Under the pieces are notes generated by a model. That model was not told where the DNA came from, searched no databases, and was given only the letters and a program-made list of their open reading frames with translations. 64,000 bases of DNA from Sphingobacterium detergens (GTDB lineage Bacteria > Bacteroidota > Bacteroidia > Sphingobacteriales > Sphingobacteriaceae): NCBI RefSeq assembly GCF_003610355.1, contig NZ_RAPY01000002.1, positions 849,635 to 913,634 of the forward strand, written 5' to 3'. The position numbers were made by a program, and so were the translations under genes. Below are positions 9,338 through 17,030 of the stretch, in pieces. Each line of letters starts with the position of its first letter. Within the stretch, counting starts at the first letter, position 1.

Positions 9338-9721
9338 ATGTCAAAAGAAAAAAGAAATCCAGGGGTCTATTTTGAGATTCCTGTACTAAATATGGAGCGG
9401 GCAGTTCATTTTTACAATGAGTTGTTTGCCTTTACCTTTGATCAGGAAGAATTTGATGGAATTCAGATGGCTTATTTCCCTTTTGAGGAAAAGCTGTCAG
9501 GGATTACCGGTGCGCTGGCAAAAGGAGAAATCTATCAGCCTACACATCAGGGGGTACTGCTTTATTTGCATACCGAAGATCTGGAAGATACCTTAAAAAG
9601 GGCAGAAAAAGTTGGTGCAAGGATATTATATCCTGCCACCTTTCACAAAGATCTAGGCTTTGCAGTCGCTGAAATAGAGGATTCTGAAGGAAATCGGATC
9701 GGACTTCATCAACGGTTATAG
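9338..9721 (+). CDS. VOC-superfamily (glyoxalase-like) protein
   Basis: The 127-residue product begins MSKEKRNPGVYFEIPVLNME and has the two paired beta-alpha-beta-beta-beta units of the vicinal-oxygen-chelate fold. Typical features are the start of the first unit (FEIPVLNMERAVHFYNELF) and the end of the second (VAEIEDSEGNRIGLHQ). Such proteins act as lyases, dioxygenases or antibiotic-binding proteins. Here the metal-ligand pattern does not decide the reaction. A TTG 22 codons upstream is in frame but lies inside the promoter box, so I chose the ATG. Confidence 0.82.
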   Translation: MSKEKRNPGVYFEIPVLNMERAVHFYNELFAFTFDQEEFDGIQMAYFPFEEKLSGITGALAKGEIYQPTHQGVLLYLHTEDLEDTLKRAEKVGARILYPATFHKDLGFAVAEIEDSEGNRIGLHQRL

Positions 9722-9743
9722 GGTGCTTTTGGAAATAAATTCG

Positions 9744-10493
9744 CTAAACCAGCTGCCGCCGGGCGATCTCACTGCAAAATATCGTTGTTGCCACGGCAAC
9801 ATTCAGCGATTCCGCTTGGCCGATACGGGGTATGGTCACTGCTTGATCTATTAATGTTATAATCTCTTCACTAATACCATTGCCTTCATTTCCCATGACG
9901 ATCAATCCTTCTGTACTCCATTCGGTCTGGTAAATGGATTGCCCATTGAGCAGTGCACCATAGACCGGTAGATCTGTTGAAGAGATAAATTCATGCAAGT
10001 CTATATAATGAACCTGTATTCTTGCCAATGAGCCCATTGTGGCCTGCACAACTTTTGGATTATAAGCATCTACTGTACCAATGGAGCAAATGATATGTTT
10101 GATCCCAAACCATTCCGCTGTACGAATAATGGTTCCCAAATTACCGGGATCTTGTACATCATCCAATACGATATTGTAGCAATTTCTTAGATCACTTATT
10201 TCGATCTGTTGTTGTTTCGGAAGTTTCACCAGGGCAAGAACACCCTGAGGAGATTTTAGGGTACTAATCTTTTGGAATTCAGCCTCCGTCAGTTCATGGG
10301 ATTTTATATTATGCGAGATTTTACCCACTTTTGTGTTTGCGTCGTCTGTATAGAAAATGGACTCAACCTGGTAGCTCGATGAGATAAATTCCTTGACGGA
10401 CTTTATGCCCTCAACGATAAATAAACCATGTTGTTTTCTATACTTTTTGTTTTGTAGAGACGTTATTAGACTGATTTGCGCTTTTGACAACAT
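9744..10493 (-). CDS. SpoU/TrmH-family RNA 2'-O-methyltransferase
   Basis: The 249-residue protein transfers a methyl group from S-adenosylmethionine to a ribose 2'-hydroxyl in rRNA or tRNA. It has an N-terminal RNA-binding domain (about residues 1-95, with KYRKQHGLFIVEGIKSVKE) and a C-terminal SPOUT knot. The three SpoU motifs are visible: LDDVQDPGNLGTIIRTAEWFG (motif 1, partial), IVMGNEGNGIS (motif 2) and IPRIGQAESLNVAVA (motif 3). The target base is unknown; the layout resembles RlmB or the 23S rRNA enzymes. It is divergent from the BamA-like gene with only eight bases between the two start codons. Confidence 0.92.
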   Translation of the reverse strand: MLSKAQISLITSLQNKKYRKQHGLFIVEGIKSVKEFISSSYQVESIFYTDDANTKVGKISHNIKSHELTEAEFQKISTLKSPQGVLALVKLPKQQQIEISDLRNCYNIVLDDVQDPGNLGTIIRTAEWFGIKHIICSIGTVDAYNPKVVQATMGSLARIQVHYIDLHEFISSTDLPVYGALLNGQSIYQTEWSTEGLIVMGNEGNGISEEIITLIDQAVTIPRIGQAESLNVAVATTIFCSEIARRQLV

Positions 10494-10501
10494 TTTTATT
10501 G

Positions 10502-12853
10502 ATGATTAAGTACCCTCGTTTTATCGGATTTGCAAGTATAATGCTTTTGACGCTATTTTTTGCATCTTGCCGATCTTCAAAATATATAGATGACGACCAA
10601 GCCCTGGTTACAAAAATACAGATTTCCGGCGTTTCACCAGCATTGAAAGAGTCTTCCGAAACCTATATATCCAATCAGATAAAACCTAATTCGAGGGTCA
10701 ATCTATTTATTTACAATACCTTCAATACTACAAAAGGGCGCTATAAGACCAAGAAAATTCGAAATGTAGGCGAACCACCCCATTTGCTTGACTCAGCAAT
10801 GGTTGACCTTTCCGCTAATCAGATCAGACGTTTTTTGTTTACTAAGGGATATTTTAATGCCAAAGTCAGTCCTGAGATTTCAGTTAACAAAAAAAGGGCG
10901 CATATCAATTTTAATGTCGATGAAGGAAATGCATATCAAATTAGGAACATAGAACGTAAATTTGAAGATGGGGATGCCAAATGGTTATTTGATCGGGATA
11001 TCCTACCAAAAACTAAAGTCAAACCCAATACACAATATGATGCCGCCAAATTGCTGGAGGAACGGGAAAAGTTATATGTTGTTATGCGTAACAATGGGTA
11101 TTATGACTACTTGAGGCAATATATGCGTGTCGGTATTGACTCTACATTGAGTGGAAACTTGATCGATTTAAAAATAAATGTAGAAAATCCCAGTGATTCA
11201 ACGATACATAAAAAGTATCAAATTGATAGTGTATATATGACTATTAGGAATTATGGGGCAATGTCAAAGAAACCAGCTCGCCGTATAACTGATTCTGCAA
11301 AACGACTTCTTTTTGTGGATGAAACAAATAGCTTTCGCTGGAAACCATTGGAAAGGTATATGTACCTACGATCGGGAAATTATTATTCGTTGGCCGAGGA
11401 AAATAAGTCTTATGATCGGCTTTATGAGATGAACGGTTTTCGGTCTGTAAAAGTGCAGTTTGTGAAAAAAGATTCCAATAAACTCGATGTTCATTATGAT
11501 TTCGTCCCGCGACCACGAATGGGTAACCAGATCGAAGGAGAGTATACTTTTAGTTCGGGGATGAGTGGTTTTAATATCGGAAATACGTTTTCACAGCGTA
11601 ATATTTTTGGTGGCTCTGAGCAATTGGAGGTGAAGTTGCGGTATGGTGTGCTATTTGATCCTCGTTTGGCAGGGGGGCTTTCGAGTAAGATATTCAATAA
11701 TGATTTTCAGGCGGGTGTCAATTTAGTAATTCCACGACTCATGGTACCTTTCCATATTAATCCAGGTGGGAAATTTGGTTTACCAAAAACAACATATTCG
11801 ATGACTCTTCAGTTGTTTGATCAGGATCGTACTTATTCCAACCGCTATTTTATTACTTCACTGAATTACTCCTGGTATGAAACAGAGAACAAATATCATA
11901 GCTTTACCCCGATAGTATTGGAATATCGGGATGGGAGGTTAGATTCAAATTTTCGAAAGAATCTCGAACAGGAGGGGTATCAATTGTATGTACGTAGTAA
12001 TGATCGTCAATATTTCGGATTAGGAACGCAATACACCTTCATTCTGAACGGAAAAAAGCTGACGAGCAAGGAAGATTTTCAATATTTCCGTGGAACCGTA
12101 GATGTCAGCGGTAATGTGTTGGATTTGATCAGTAGTATTGCTAAACTACCGGCAAATGCCGATGGTGAGAAAAAAATCTTTGGAGTACCGTTCTTGCAAT
12201 ATGCGAAAACCGAATTTGATTATCGTTTGTACCGTAACTTTGGCGGAAATAGACAATTTGTTTTCCGCTTTAATCCGGGGATCGCAATTCCGTATGGTAA
12301 CAATTCGAAGTTACTGATATTTGAAAAGAGTTTTTATAGTGGAGGGATGAATGGTATACGGGCTTGGCAAGCACGAACCCTAGGGCCTGGTGCATACAAT
12401 AGACAAAATTTGAGCGAAGATCTTCGTCTGAATCTAAGGAATTTAGATCAGTTAGGAGAGATTAAATTGGAGGCTAATGCTGAGTATAGATTTCGCATCT
12501 TAAATAATTTTTTGGGGGCCAAGATGAACGGAGCAACGTTCGTTGATATGGGGAATGTCTGGCGGCTAAAAAAAGATGACGATTTAAATCCTGGCGGCGA
12601 ATTTAAATTCAACAAGTTTTTGGGACAGGTAGCCATTGGTACCGGTTTTGGACTACGCTTTGATTCAGATTACTTTGTGATCCGTTTGGATGCAGGATTA
12701 AAGGTAAAAGACCCACAGTTTTCAGGAAGCAATCAATGGGTCATCAAGAATTTCTTCGATTCAAAAGAATTTAAGGAGCAATATTATCAGACCCATAAAC
12801 CGGACCGTTATAACTTTATACAGTACAATTTTGGGATAGGTATGCCGTTCTAG
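10502..12853 (+). CDS. BamA/TamA-family outer-membrane lipoprotein
   Basis: The 783-residue protein, from the ATG at 10502, has a signal peptide with a lipobox-like end (LTLFFASC), POTRA-like repeats at about residues 40-320 and an Omp85 beta-barrel over the last 400 residues. The barrel has the characteristic GGMNGIRAW loop motif (family consensus GG..s.RGw) and ends in a terminal strand (FIQYNFGIGMPF). Omp85 proteins insert or translocate proteins at the outer membrane. This one resembles the lipid-anchored BamA/TamA homologues common in Bacteroidota rather than the main BamA. A TTG six codons upstream is in frame but less likely. Confidence 0.9.
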   Translation: MIKYPRFIGFASIMLLTLFFASCRSSKYIDDDQALVTKIQISGVSPALKESSETYISNQIKPNSRVNLFIYNTFNTTKGRYKTKKIRNVGEPPHLLDSAMVDLSANQIRRFLFTKGYFNAKVSPEISVNKKRAHINFNVDEGNAYQIRNIERKFEDGDAKWLFDRDILPKTKVKPNTQYDAAKLLEEREKLYVVMRNNGYYDYLRQYMRVGIDSTLSGNLIDLKINVENPSDSTIHKKYQIDSVYMTIRNYGAMSKKPARRITDSAKRLLFVDETNSFRWKPLERYMYLRSGNYYSLAEENKSYDRLYEMNGFRSVKVQFVKKDSNKLDVHYDFVPRPRMGNQIEGEYTFSSGMSGFNIGNTFSQRNIFGGSEQLEVKLRYGVLFDPRLAGGLSSKIFNNDFQAGVNLVIPRLMVPFHINPGGKFGLPKTTYSMTLQLFDQDRTYSNRYFITSLNYSWYETENKYHSFTPIVLEYRDGRLDSNFRKNLEQEGYQLYVRSNDRQYFGLGTQYTFILNGKKLTSKEDFQYFRGTVDVSGNVLDLISSIAKLPANADGEKKIFGVPFLQYAKTEFDYRLYRNFGGNRQFVFRFNPGIAIPYGNNSKLLIFEKSFYSGGMNGIRAWQARTLGPGAYNRQNLSEDLRLNLRNLDQLGEIKLEANAEYRFRILNNFLGAKMNGATFVDMGNVWRLKKDDDLNPGGEFKFNKFLGQVAIGTGFGLRFDSDYFVIRLDAGLKVKDPQFSGSNQWVIKNFFDSKEFKEQYYQTHKPDRYNFIQYNFGIGMPF

Positions 12854-12925
12854 GGAACACTATTTTTTATAAAAAGCTCATTAACTTAGATTACGACTTT
12901 GATGTACTGATATTGAATGCTAGCC

Positions 12926-13453
12926 CTAGCCTAAGAGGTTCTTTAGACTGGAGAAAATTGAGTCGAAGATCTTACTTAAATCCAATCCTTGTGAGTGATT
13001 GAATATAAAGAAAACAATTGCCAGTGCAATGGCTGTCATGATGACTTTTTTAAACATGTAGGCGATACCTAATACAATAGCGGGGATGATCAAAAACATC
13101 AATCCACTGATGGCAAAGGGGGAAAGCCCATTATCAGTCTTATAGACATAAAACAGGCGGCCTTTAGATTTCTCTTGGTTTTTGTGATTAAAAAATACAA
13201 AGGTAGAGGATTCGATTTTTTGATTTGGAACAGCTACACCATCGTGAAATTGGAGCGCCTGAGAGAAACCGTTGATGGTAAACATGTAGTTTCCATTGAT
13301 AGTCTCATTGGTATTGCCGACTGAATCCAAAGCGACGACCGCAAGTTTTCCGTTTTTCGAAAGATTCTCTTTTATGACAAAGTCTTGGATATTTTGCTGC
13401 TGAGCACTTGCCCAGAAAGGTATCAGTAATAGAAAAAATAGAACCTTTTTCAT
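12926..13453 (-). CDS. Membrane protein with signal peptide, unknown function
   Basis: The 175-residue product begins with a clear signal peptide (MKKVLFFLLLIPFWASAQQ). A periplasmic domain of about 90 residues follows, then two hydrophobic segments at about 115-160 and a short amphipathic tail. I do not recognise a named family. It sits downstream and convergent to the BamA-like gene, with a 72-base gap, and is probably its own transcription unit. Confidence 0.7.
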   Translation of the reverse strand: MKKVLFFLLLIPFWASAQQQNIQDFVIKENLSKNGKLAVVALDSVGNTNETINGNYMFTINGFSQALQFHDGVAVPNQKIESSTFVFFNHKNQEKSKGRLFYVYKTDNGLSPFAISGLMFLIIPAIVLGIAYMFKKVIMTAIALAIVFFIFNHSQGLDLSKIFDSIFSSLKNLLG

Positions 13454-13751
13454 CTTATTTATATGCTTTTAAATTTTAACTCACCTGTAACAACAGGTCT
13501 GACTTATTCCCTTATATCCAGATCTACTATGGAGATAAGTTAATACCGGATGTGTTAAAGCAAGTCCAGTCAAAATGAGAATGCAATTTTAGGAATTTTA
13601 ATCTTCTTTTGGAAATCTTAAATTATTCGAGGACTGATTCTAATCGAAAACTTCCTTTTTTTCTTCTTGGATCTTGCTGCCAATATTGAGCCGCCCAAAC
13701 TTGGTCCCCTGTTTTGCTTTCGGTTAGTTCATGTTAAATTCCTCGGAGAGA

Positions 13752-14411
13752 TTACTCCTTTTCATTCCGTCCCCAGATTAAGATATTTGCGATACTTTCT
13801 GTGTTGAATTCTGCTGCAAGCGTGTCTAATTTTTTTGAAAAAAGATGCAATTGATTTAACAAGATTATAAAGGCATTTTTTGTAATTTGATAATTGAGCT
13901 CAATTTGATTATTTGAAAAATAGGGGTAGAAAGGCTCGCCCTCGTCGTTGCAAAAAATAATAATTCTTTCCTTATTTTTCGTGATTACAGGGGAAGGGTG
14001 GCACTCCAATAGTGAAAAATCTTCGAAATTTTCATTTAATATATTTTTCCATTGTTGGATTTCTTCCATTAGACCACAGCATTGCGGATATAGTGCAATC
14101 TGTCCATTAATGGAAATTGCGTACCCGCCAAATAGTGAGCAAGCGTCTTTTATGGGCATGTCTCCAATATGTAGTTTGATTAGTGTTTTTAAATCTTCGA
14201 TTTTAATGTCAAAAAGTCTATATTGATAAATTCCTGTTGTGATTGGACGGGGGATATCAATATAGTTTTTCCTTAATTCAATTTCTTGATATAGATCCCA
14301 TTCTTTCGTATTTGTAAAGGAAGTTCCCTCAGGCACTCTATTGTTTTGGGCTCCCTTTGTGGTAGGAAGTTCAATCAGCGGTATAAAATCTATTTTGTCC
14401 GTTAACTTCAT
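13752..14411 (-). CDS. Hypothetical protein, about 219 residues
   Basis: The soluble 219-residue product has no signal peptide and no membrane segment. Its middle block (about residues 85-120, with GGYAISINGQIALYPQCCGLMEEI) looks like a compact domain of the SMI1/KNR4 or other immunity-protein kind, but the match is only impressionistic. It lies directly downstream of the Ro60 and Y-RNA locus on the same strand, with a hairpin between (14461-14490), so it may or may not be read from that transcript. The function is unknown. Confidence 0.65.
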   Translation of the reverse strand: MKLTDKIDFIPLIELPTTKGAQNNRVPEGTSFTNTKEWDLYQEIELRKNYIDIPRPITTGIYQYRLFDIKIEDLKTLIKLHIGDMPIKDACSLFGGYAISINGQIALYPQCCGLMEEIQQWKNILNENFEDFSLLECHPSPVITKNKERIIIFCNDEGEPFYPYFSNNQIELNYQITKNAFIILLNQLHLFSKKLDTLAAEFNTESIANILIWGRNEKE

Positions 14412-14460
14412 TTGTATTGAATCTCATATATCCTAGTCTTTTGGGAGGACTTACAATCAA

Positions 14461-14490
14461 AAGTACAATGTAAGAGAATACATTGTACTT
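14461..14490. repeat. Perfect 12-bp inverted repeat (hairpin)
   Basis: AAGTACAATGTA is followed by a six-base loop and its exact complement. It lies just after the third Y-RNA-like element and before the hypothetical gene at 13752-14411. Neither strand shows a strong T run after the stem, so it may be a weak terminator, an RNA 3' end or a protein-binding site. Confidence 0.6.
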
Positions 14491-14512
14491 AACAAATTTC
14501 TAGTTTAAAAAA

Positions 14513-14641
14513 CAGAAGCAAAAAGCAACAATAGTGGGGGCTAGTCATTGCCGGATTCGAACCGGATAATCTTGTTGATTTTACAACTTCATTATTCCTC
14601 CCCTTAACGGTGACGAAGTAACTATCGTTTACGGCATTCTG
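14513..14641 (-). ncRNA. Y-RNA-like element 3 of the Ro60 locus
   Basis: About 129 bases. The ends pair as CAGAA with TTCTG. An asymmetric internal loop beginning TGCCGTA follows, then an 8-bp inner stem (AACGATAG with CTATTGTT). The octamer TTACTTCG follows the inner stem exactly as in elements 1 and 2. A T-arm mimic (CCGGTTCGAATCCGG) lies at 14550-14564. No D arm is visible. Instead, a long hairpin (14565-14600 region) and a GGGG/CCCC pairing fill the middle. The closing architecture is that of Y RNAs bound by Ro60. Exact ends are inferred from pairing only. Confidence 0.65.
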
Positions 14642-14653
14642 TTTAGAATCAGA

Positions 14654-14769
14654 AAGGCAACTGACGAAAAGAGTTTTTTCCGACGTTTTCGATATCGTCT
14701 ATCTAGAACTGATCGGAAGCAGGATTTGAACCTGCCATTGGACCGAAGTAACTCTTTTCTACGGCACTT
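14654..14769 (-). ncRNA. Y-RNA-like element 2 of the Ro60 locus
   Basis: About 116 bases, judged by pairing. The short outer AAG/CTT pairing is followed by the internal-loop strand TGCCGTAG and the 7-bp inner stem AAAAGAG/CTCTTTT, then TTACTTCG. A T-arm mimic (GCAGGTTCAAATCCTGC) lies at 14719-14735. It is followed by TTCCGA, which can pair with TCGGAA at 14678-14683. A D arm is not recognisable, so the tRNA-like domain is partly lost. The 5' block (GTGCCGTAGAAAAGAG) differs from that of element 1 by a single base, which argues for tandem duplication. Confidence 0.7.
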
Positions 14770-14787
14770 ATCCAATTTTATCATAAA

Positions 14788-14921
14788 GCAAGGTAACTAA
14801 CGAAAAGAGACTGTTTTTCCTGCTCTACCAACTGAGCTACTCTATATACCTATAGAGACAGGACTCGAACCTGTGACACGGGCAACCCAAATGCGAAGTA
14901 ACTCTTTTCTACGACACTTGC
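14788..14921 (-). ncRNA. Y-RNA-like element 1 with full tRNA-mimic (YrlA-like)
   Basis: About 134 bases, starting 51 bases after the Ro60 stop codon. The ends pair (GCAAG with CTTGC). Then come an internal loop (TGTCGTAG opposite CGTTAGTTAC) and a 7-bp inner stem (AAAAGAG with CTCTTTT), which together form the presumed Ro60-binding helix. Inside is a tRNA mimic in permuted order: T arm ACAGGTTCGAGTCCTGT (14858-14874), acceptor halves CTCTATA and TATAGAG joined by the loop GGTA, the bases TA as at tRNA positions 8-9, and D arm GCTC-AGTTGGTA-GAGC (14822-14837). It has no free acceptor end, so it cannot be aminoacylated. This matches the published description of bacterial YrlA-type Y RNAs. Confidence 0.85.
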
Positions 14922-14941
14922 TTATTTTATTCCTTTGATTA

Positions 14942-14967
14942 ATCCCGCAGCCAAATTACTGCGGGAT
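14942..14967 (-). promoter_or_regulatory. GC-rich hairpin between Ro60 gene and Y RNAs
   Basis: ATCCCGCAG pairs with CTGCGGGAT around an eight-base loop, beginning four bases after the Ro60 stop codon. No T run follows on the minus strand, so it is not a classic terminator. It could protect the mRNA 3' end, mark a processing point or lower read-through into the Y RNAs. Confidence 0.6.
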
Positions 14968-14971
14968 GATC

Positions 14972-16540
14972 TTATATTTCCACTTGATGGATCTGTTTGA
15001 CTGCAGATAGGGCATTGTCCATGCCAGAAAGTATATCAAATACTTTATCCGACCAGCCTGCTAACAGATAAACATCATTTTGTTTAACATCTATGGGCTG
15101 TTTTCCATATCCCGCCAAATCGAATAGGTAGAGTTTCGCCGTTGGAGCTAAACTTTTGTAATTATTCCATGACTTCTCTAAAGAATTGCCATTATGATTA
15201 CTATCCCATAATTGACAGTCAGTAAATATCATTACTTTATCCACAATCTTTTTTCTACGGATTAGATCGTCCACGACCAGGTATCCATTTGTCGAATAAC
15301 CCACTTCACCTTCTCGTTTGTAATACTCCATTACATTCGTCAGCACCTGATGTTTAGGCATATTGATTATTTTGTATGTATCACCGAATATCCCTGTTGT
15401 TACATCTTTACACTGTGATTGTAATAGCATCGCTAACATTAGGCCCACATCATACAGTAAAACCGTACTTTTTGCCGAAATAGGCTTTTGCATAGATCCT
15501 GAAACATCACAGGCAATCACAACCGAAGTCTCAAAACCGAAGCCTTTTATATTTCTGGCACTGCATAATGTGGCATCTTCTAGTGCAGTCAATACAGTTG
15601 ATGTTAAACCCGATTTCAGCACTTTCAACTCTCTATAAGCTGAAAGAAATCTGAACGGAAGTTGCCTAGAGTTGAGTACTGCTTGCTCATTCGATAGATA
15701 ATTGCAGACCATCAACACATGTTGTGCTGATACGTTAGCCTCCAGTATATTACGGAGATTTCTGAGCAAAGCCATATACCCCATTTTTTTACTTTCGATC
15801 AACTCTTCCCATTTTCTGGCGAAAGCATCAGATCTGGCCAGGGTGTTATCAAAATTTTCCTGACCCAATTTAGAAAGTTCCGTTTCCCAAGTATAGGCGG
15901 TCGAAAGATTATCCGCTGCGATTCGGTTAAAAATAGCCTGCTGTTGATCGTTCTTAGGACTAGGGTGTACAAGAAAAAGCGCATCTTTTAACTTAATTTC
16001 AGCTTCCCTGTTATATTTTGCAAATTGGTATTCATCAAATCTGTTAAAAGAGGCTACAAGACCTTTTTGGATTTGCTTGGAAAGTCTACTTAACTTTTTC
16101 GCTCCATTTCTGTTATTTGCAATCTGGTAATAGGCCAGAAGTTCAGTTATCTCGTCAGCACGCAATACTACCCGGCTCACTGTTTTACTAACGATCGACT
16201 CGCCAGAGGCTTTCTTCGCTAATTCGACAGCTAGTACTATCGGGATGGACCTTAAGTTCATCACTGTACGTGCATAGACGGCGAGTTTGGCAACAAATAT
16301 CGATTCGCATGTCATGACCAACTCCTTGATTCGATTTAATCTACTGTTGCCGCTTTCATAAAATGAATCATTCAATCCAGTTGTGACTACCGTAGTATAC
16401 AATTCCAGTTCTGGTGTCATGAGATAAGCCTTTGCTTTTTCATGATTCGTAACCAGCTGTTTTTTTGTGTTGAGGAAGTTGAATTTCATAATCATTACAT
16501 TATCGTTAAACATTTGTGCCAGACTATTCTGAACTGACAT
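14972..16540 (-). CDS. rsr: Ro60/TROVE-domain RNA-binding protein (Rsr-like)
   Basis: This 522-residue protein is an orthologue of the Ro60 ring protein, which binds Y RNAs and misfolded or single-stranded RNA 3' ends in RNA quality control and decay. The N-terminal two thirds (about residues 15-330) form the helical-repeat TROVE region, recognisable from blocks such as FVAKLAVYARTVMNLRSIPI and WEELIESKKMGYMALLRNLR. The C-terminal third is a von Willebrand A domain with the metal-ion site DVSGS at Asp345-Ser349. The length is normal for bacterial Ro60. Three Y-RNA-like elements follow on the same strand. No RtcB ligase or PNPase gene is in the window. Confidence 0.95.
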   Translation of the reverse strand: MSVQNSLAQMFNDNVMIMKFNFLNTKKQLVTNHEKAKAYLMTPELELYTTVVTTGLNDSFYESGNSRLNRIKELVMTCESIFVAKLAVYARTVMNLRSIPIVLAVELAKKASGESIVSKTVSRVVLRADEITELLAYYQIANNRNGAKKLSRLSKQIQKGLVASFNRFDEYQFAKYNREAEIKLKDALFLVHPSPKNDQQQAIFNRIAADNLSTAYTWETELSKLGQENFDNTLARSDAFARKWEELIESKKMGYMALLRNLRNILEANVSAQHVLMVCNYLSNEQAVLNSRQLPFRFLSAYRELKVLKSGLTSTVLTALEDATLCSARNIKGFGFETSVVIACDVSGSMQKPISAKSTVLLYDVGLMLAMLLQSQCKDVTTGIFGDTYKIINMPKHQVLTNVMEYYKREGEVGYSTNGYLVVDDLIRRKKIVDKVMIFTDCQLWDSNHNGNSLEKSWNNYKSLAPTAKLYLFDLAGYGKQPIDVKQNDVYLLAGWSDKVFDILSGMDNALSAVKQIHQVEI

Positions 16541-17030
16541 TACAAAATTGCAAGCTGACCTACGCGTTATATGTGCGCAATTAGAGGTTAATGTGTGATT
16601 AATGTTTATTTTGCTGATTATTAGATTTTTATTTTTTTTTATTTCGAAAATAAAATGGCTTTGGATAAATGAGTACGCAGATTTATTGCGTAGTTATCTT
16701 GTGGGGTAGCGCTAATTGATATAACAACTTTAGGTTATTACTTGTTTTGTAGGGTAAATATGCCATTAGAAAAAAAATATGGTGGATATATAATACTTTG
16801 TAAGCTAGGGGTAGTTCTTTGAATATGTAAAAGGATAAATATTCAGAATACTGACCTGAGCTTAGCTCGTATTTTTTGATAATTCCCACCCTTTTGGGTA
16901 GAATGCTAATAAATTGGTTAATGTTCAGGAATAGATATCGAGCAATAAAAACGAGTTAGTGCCCCAATATGGGATGGTGTTACGATAAGCTAGACATTGC
17001 ATTTATTCAACAGAGTCAAGAGCATGTTCA
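16541..17030. other. Intergenic region upstream of the Ro60 gene
   Basis: This 490-base AT-rich stretch must contain the Ro60 promoter on the minus strand and the 3' end of the PepSY gene transcript. The 68-codon frame inside it (16683-16889) has no coding character. A small ACCC/GGGT hairpin lies near 16886-16899. I see no Y-RNA-like element on this side. Confidence 0.5.

Noticed and set aside
14535..14880. Three T-arm-like segments that might be called tRNA genes or tRNA pseudogenes
   Set aside because: None has a full cloverleaf in normal order. They lie inside paired Y-RNA-like elements next to a Ro60 gene, and that explains them better.
16683..16889. 68-codon minus-strand frame upstream of the Ro60 gene
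   Set aside because: It shows no coding character and is AT-rich spacer.
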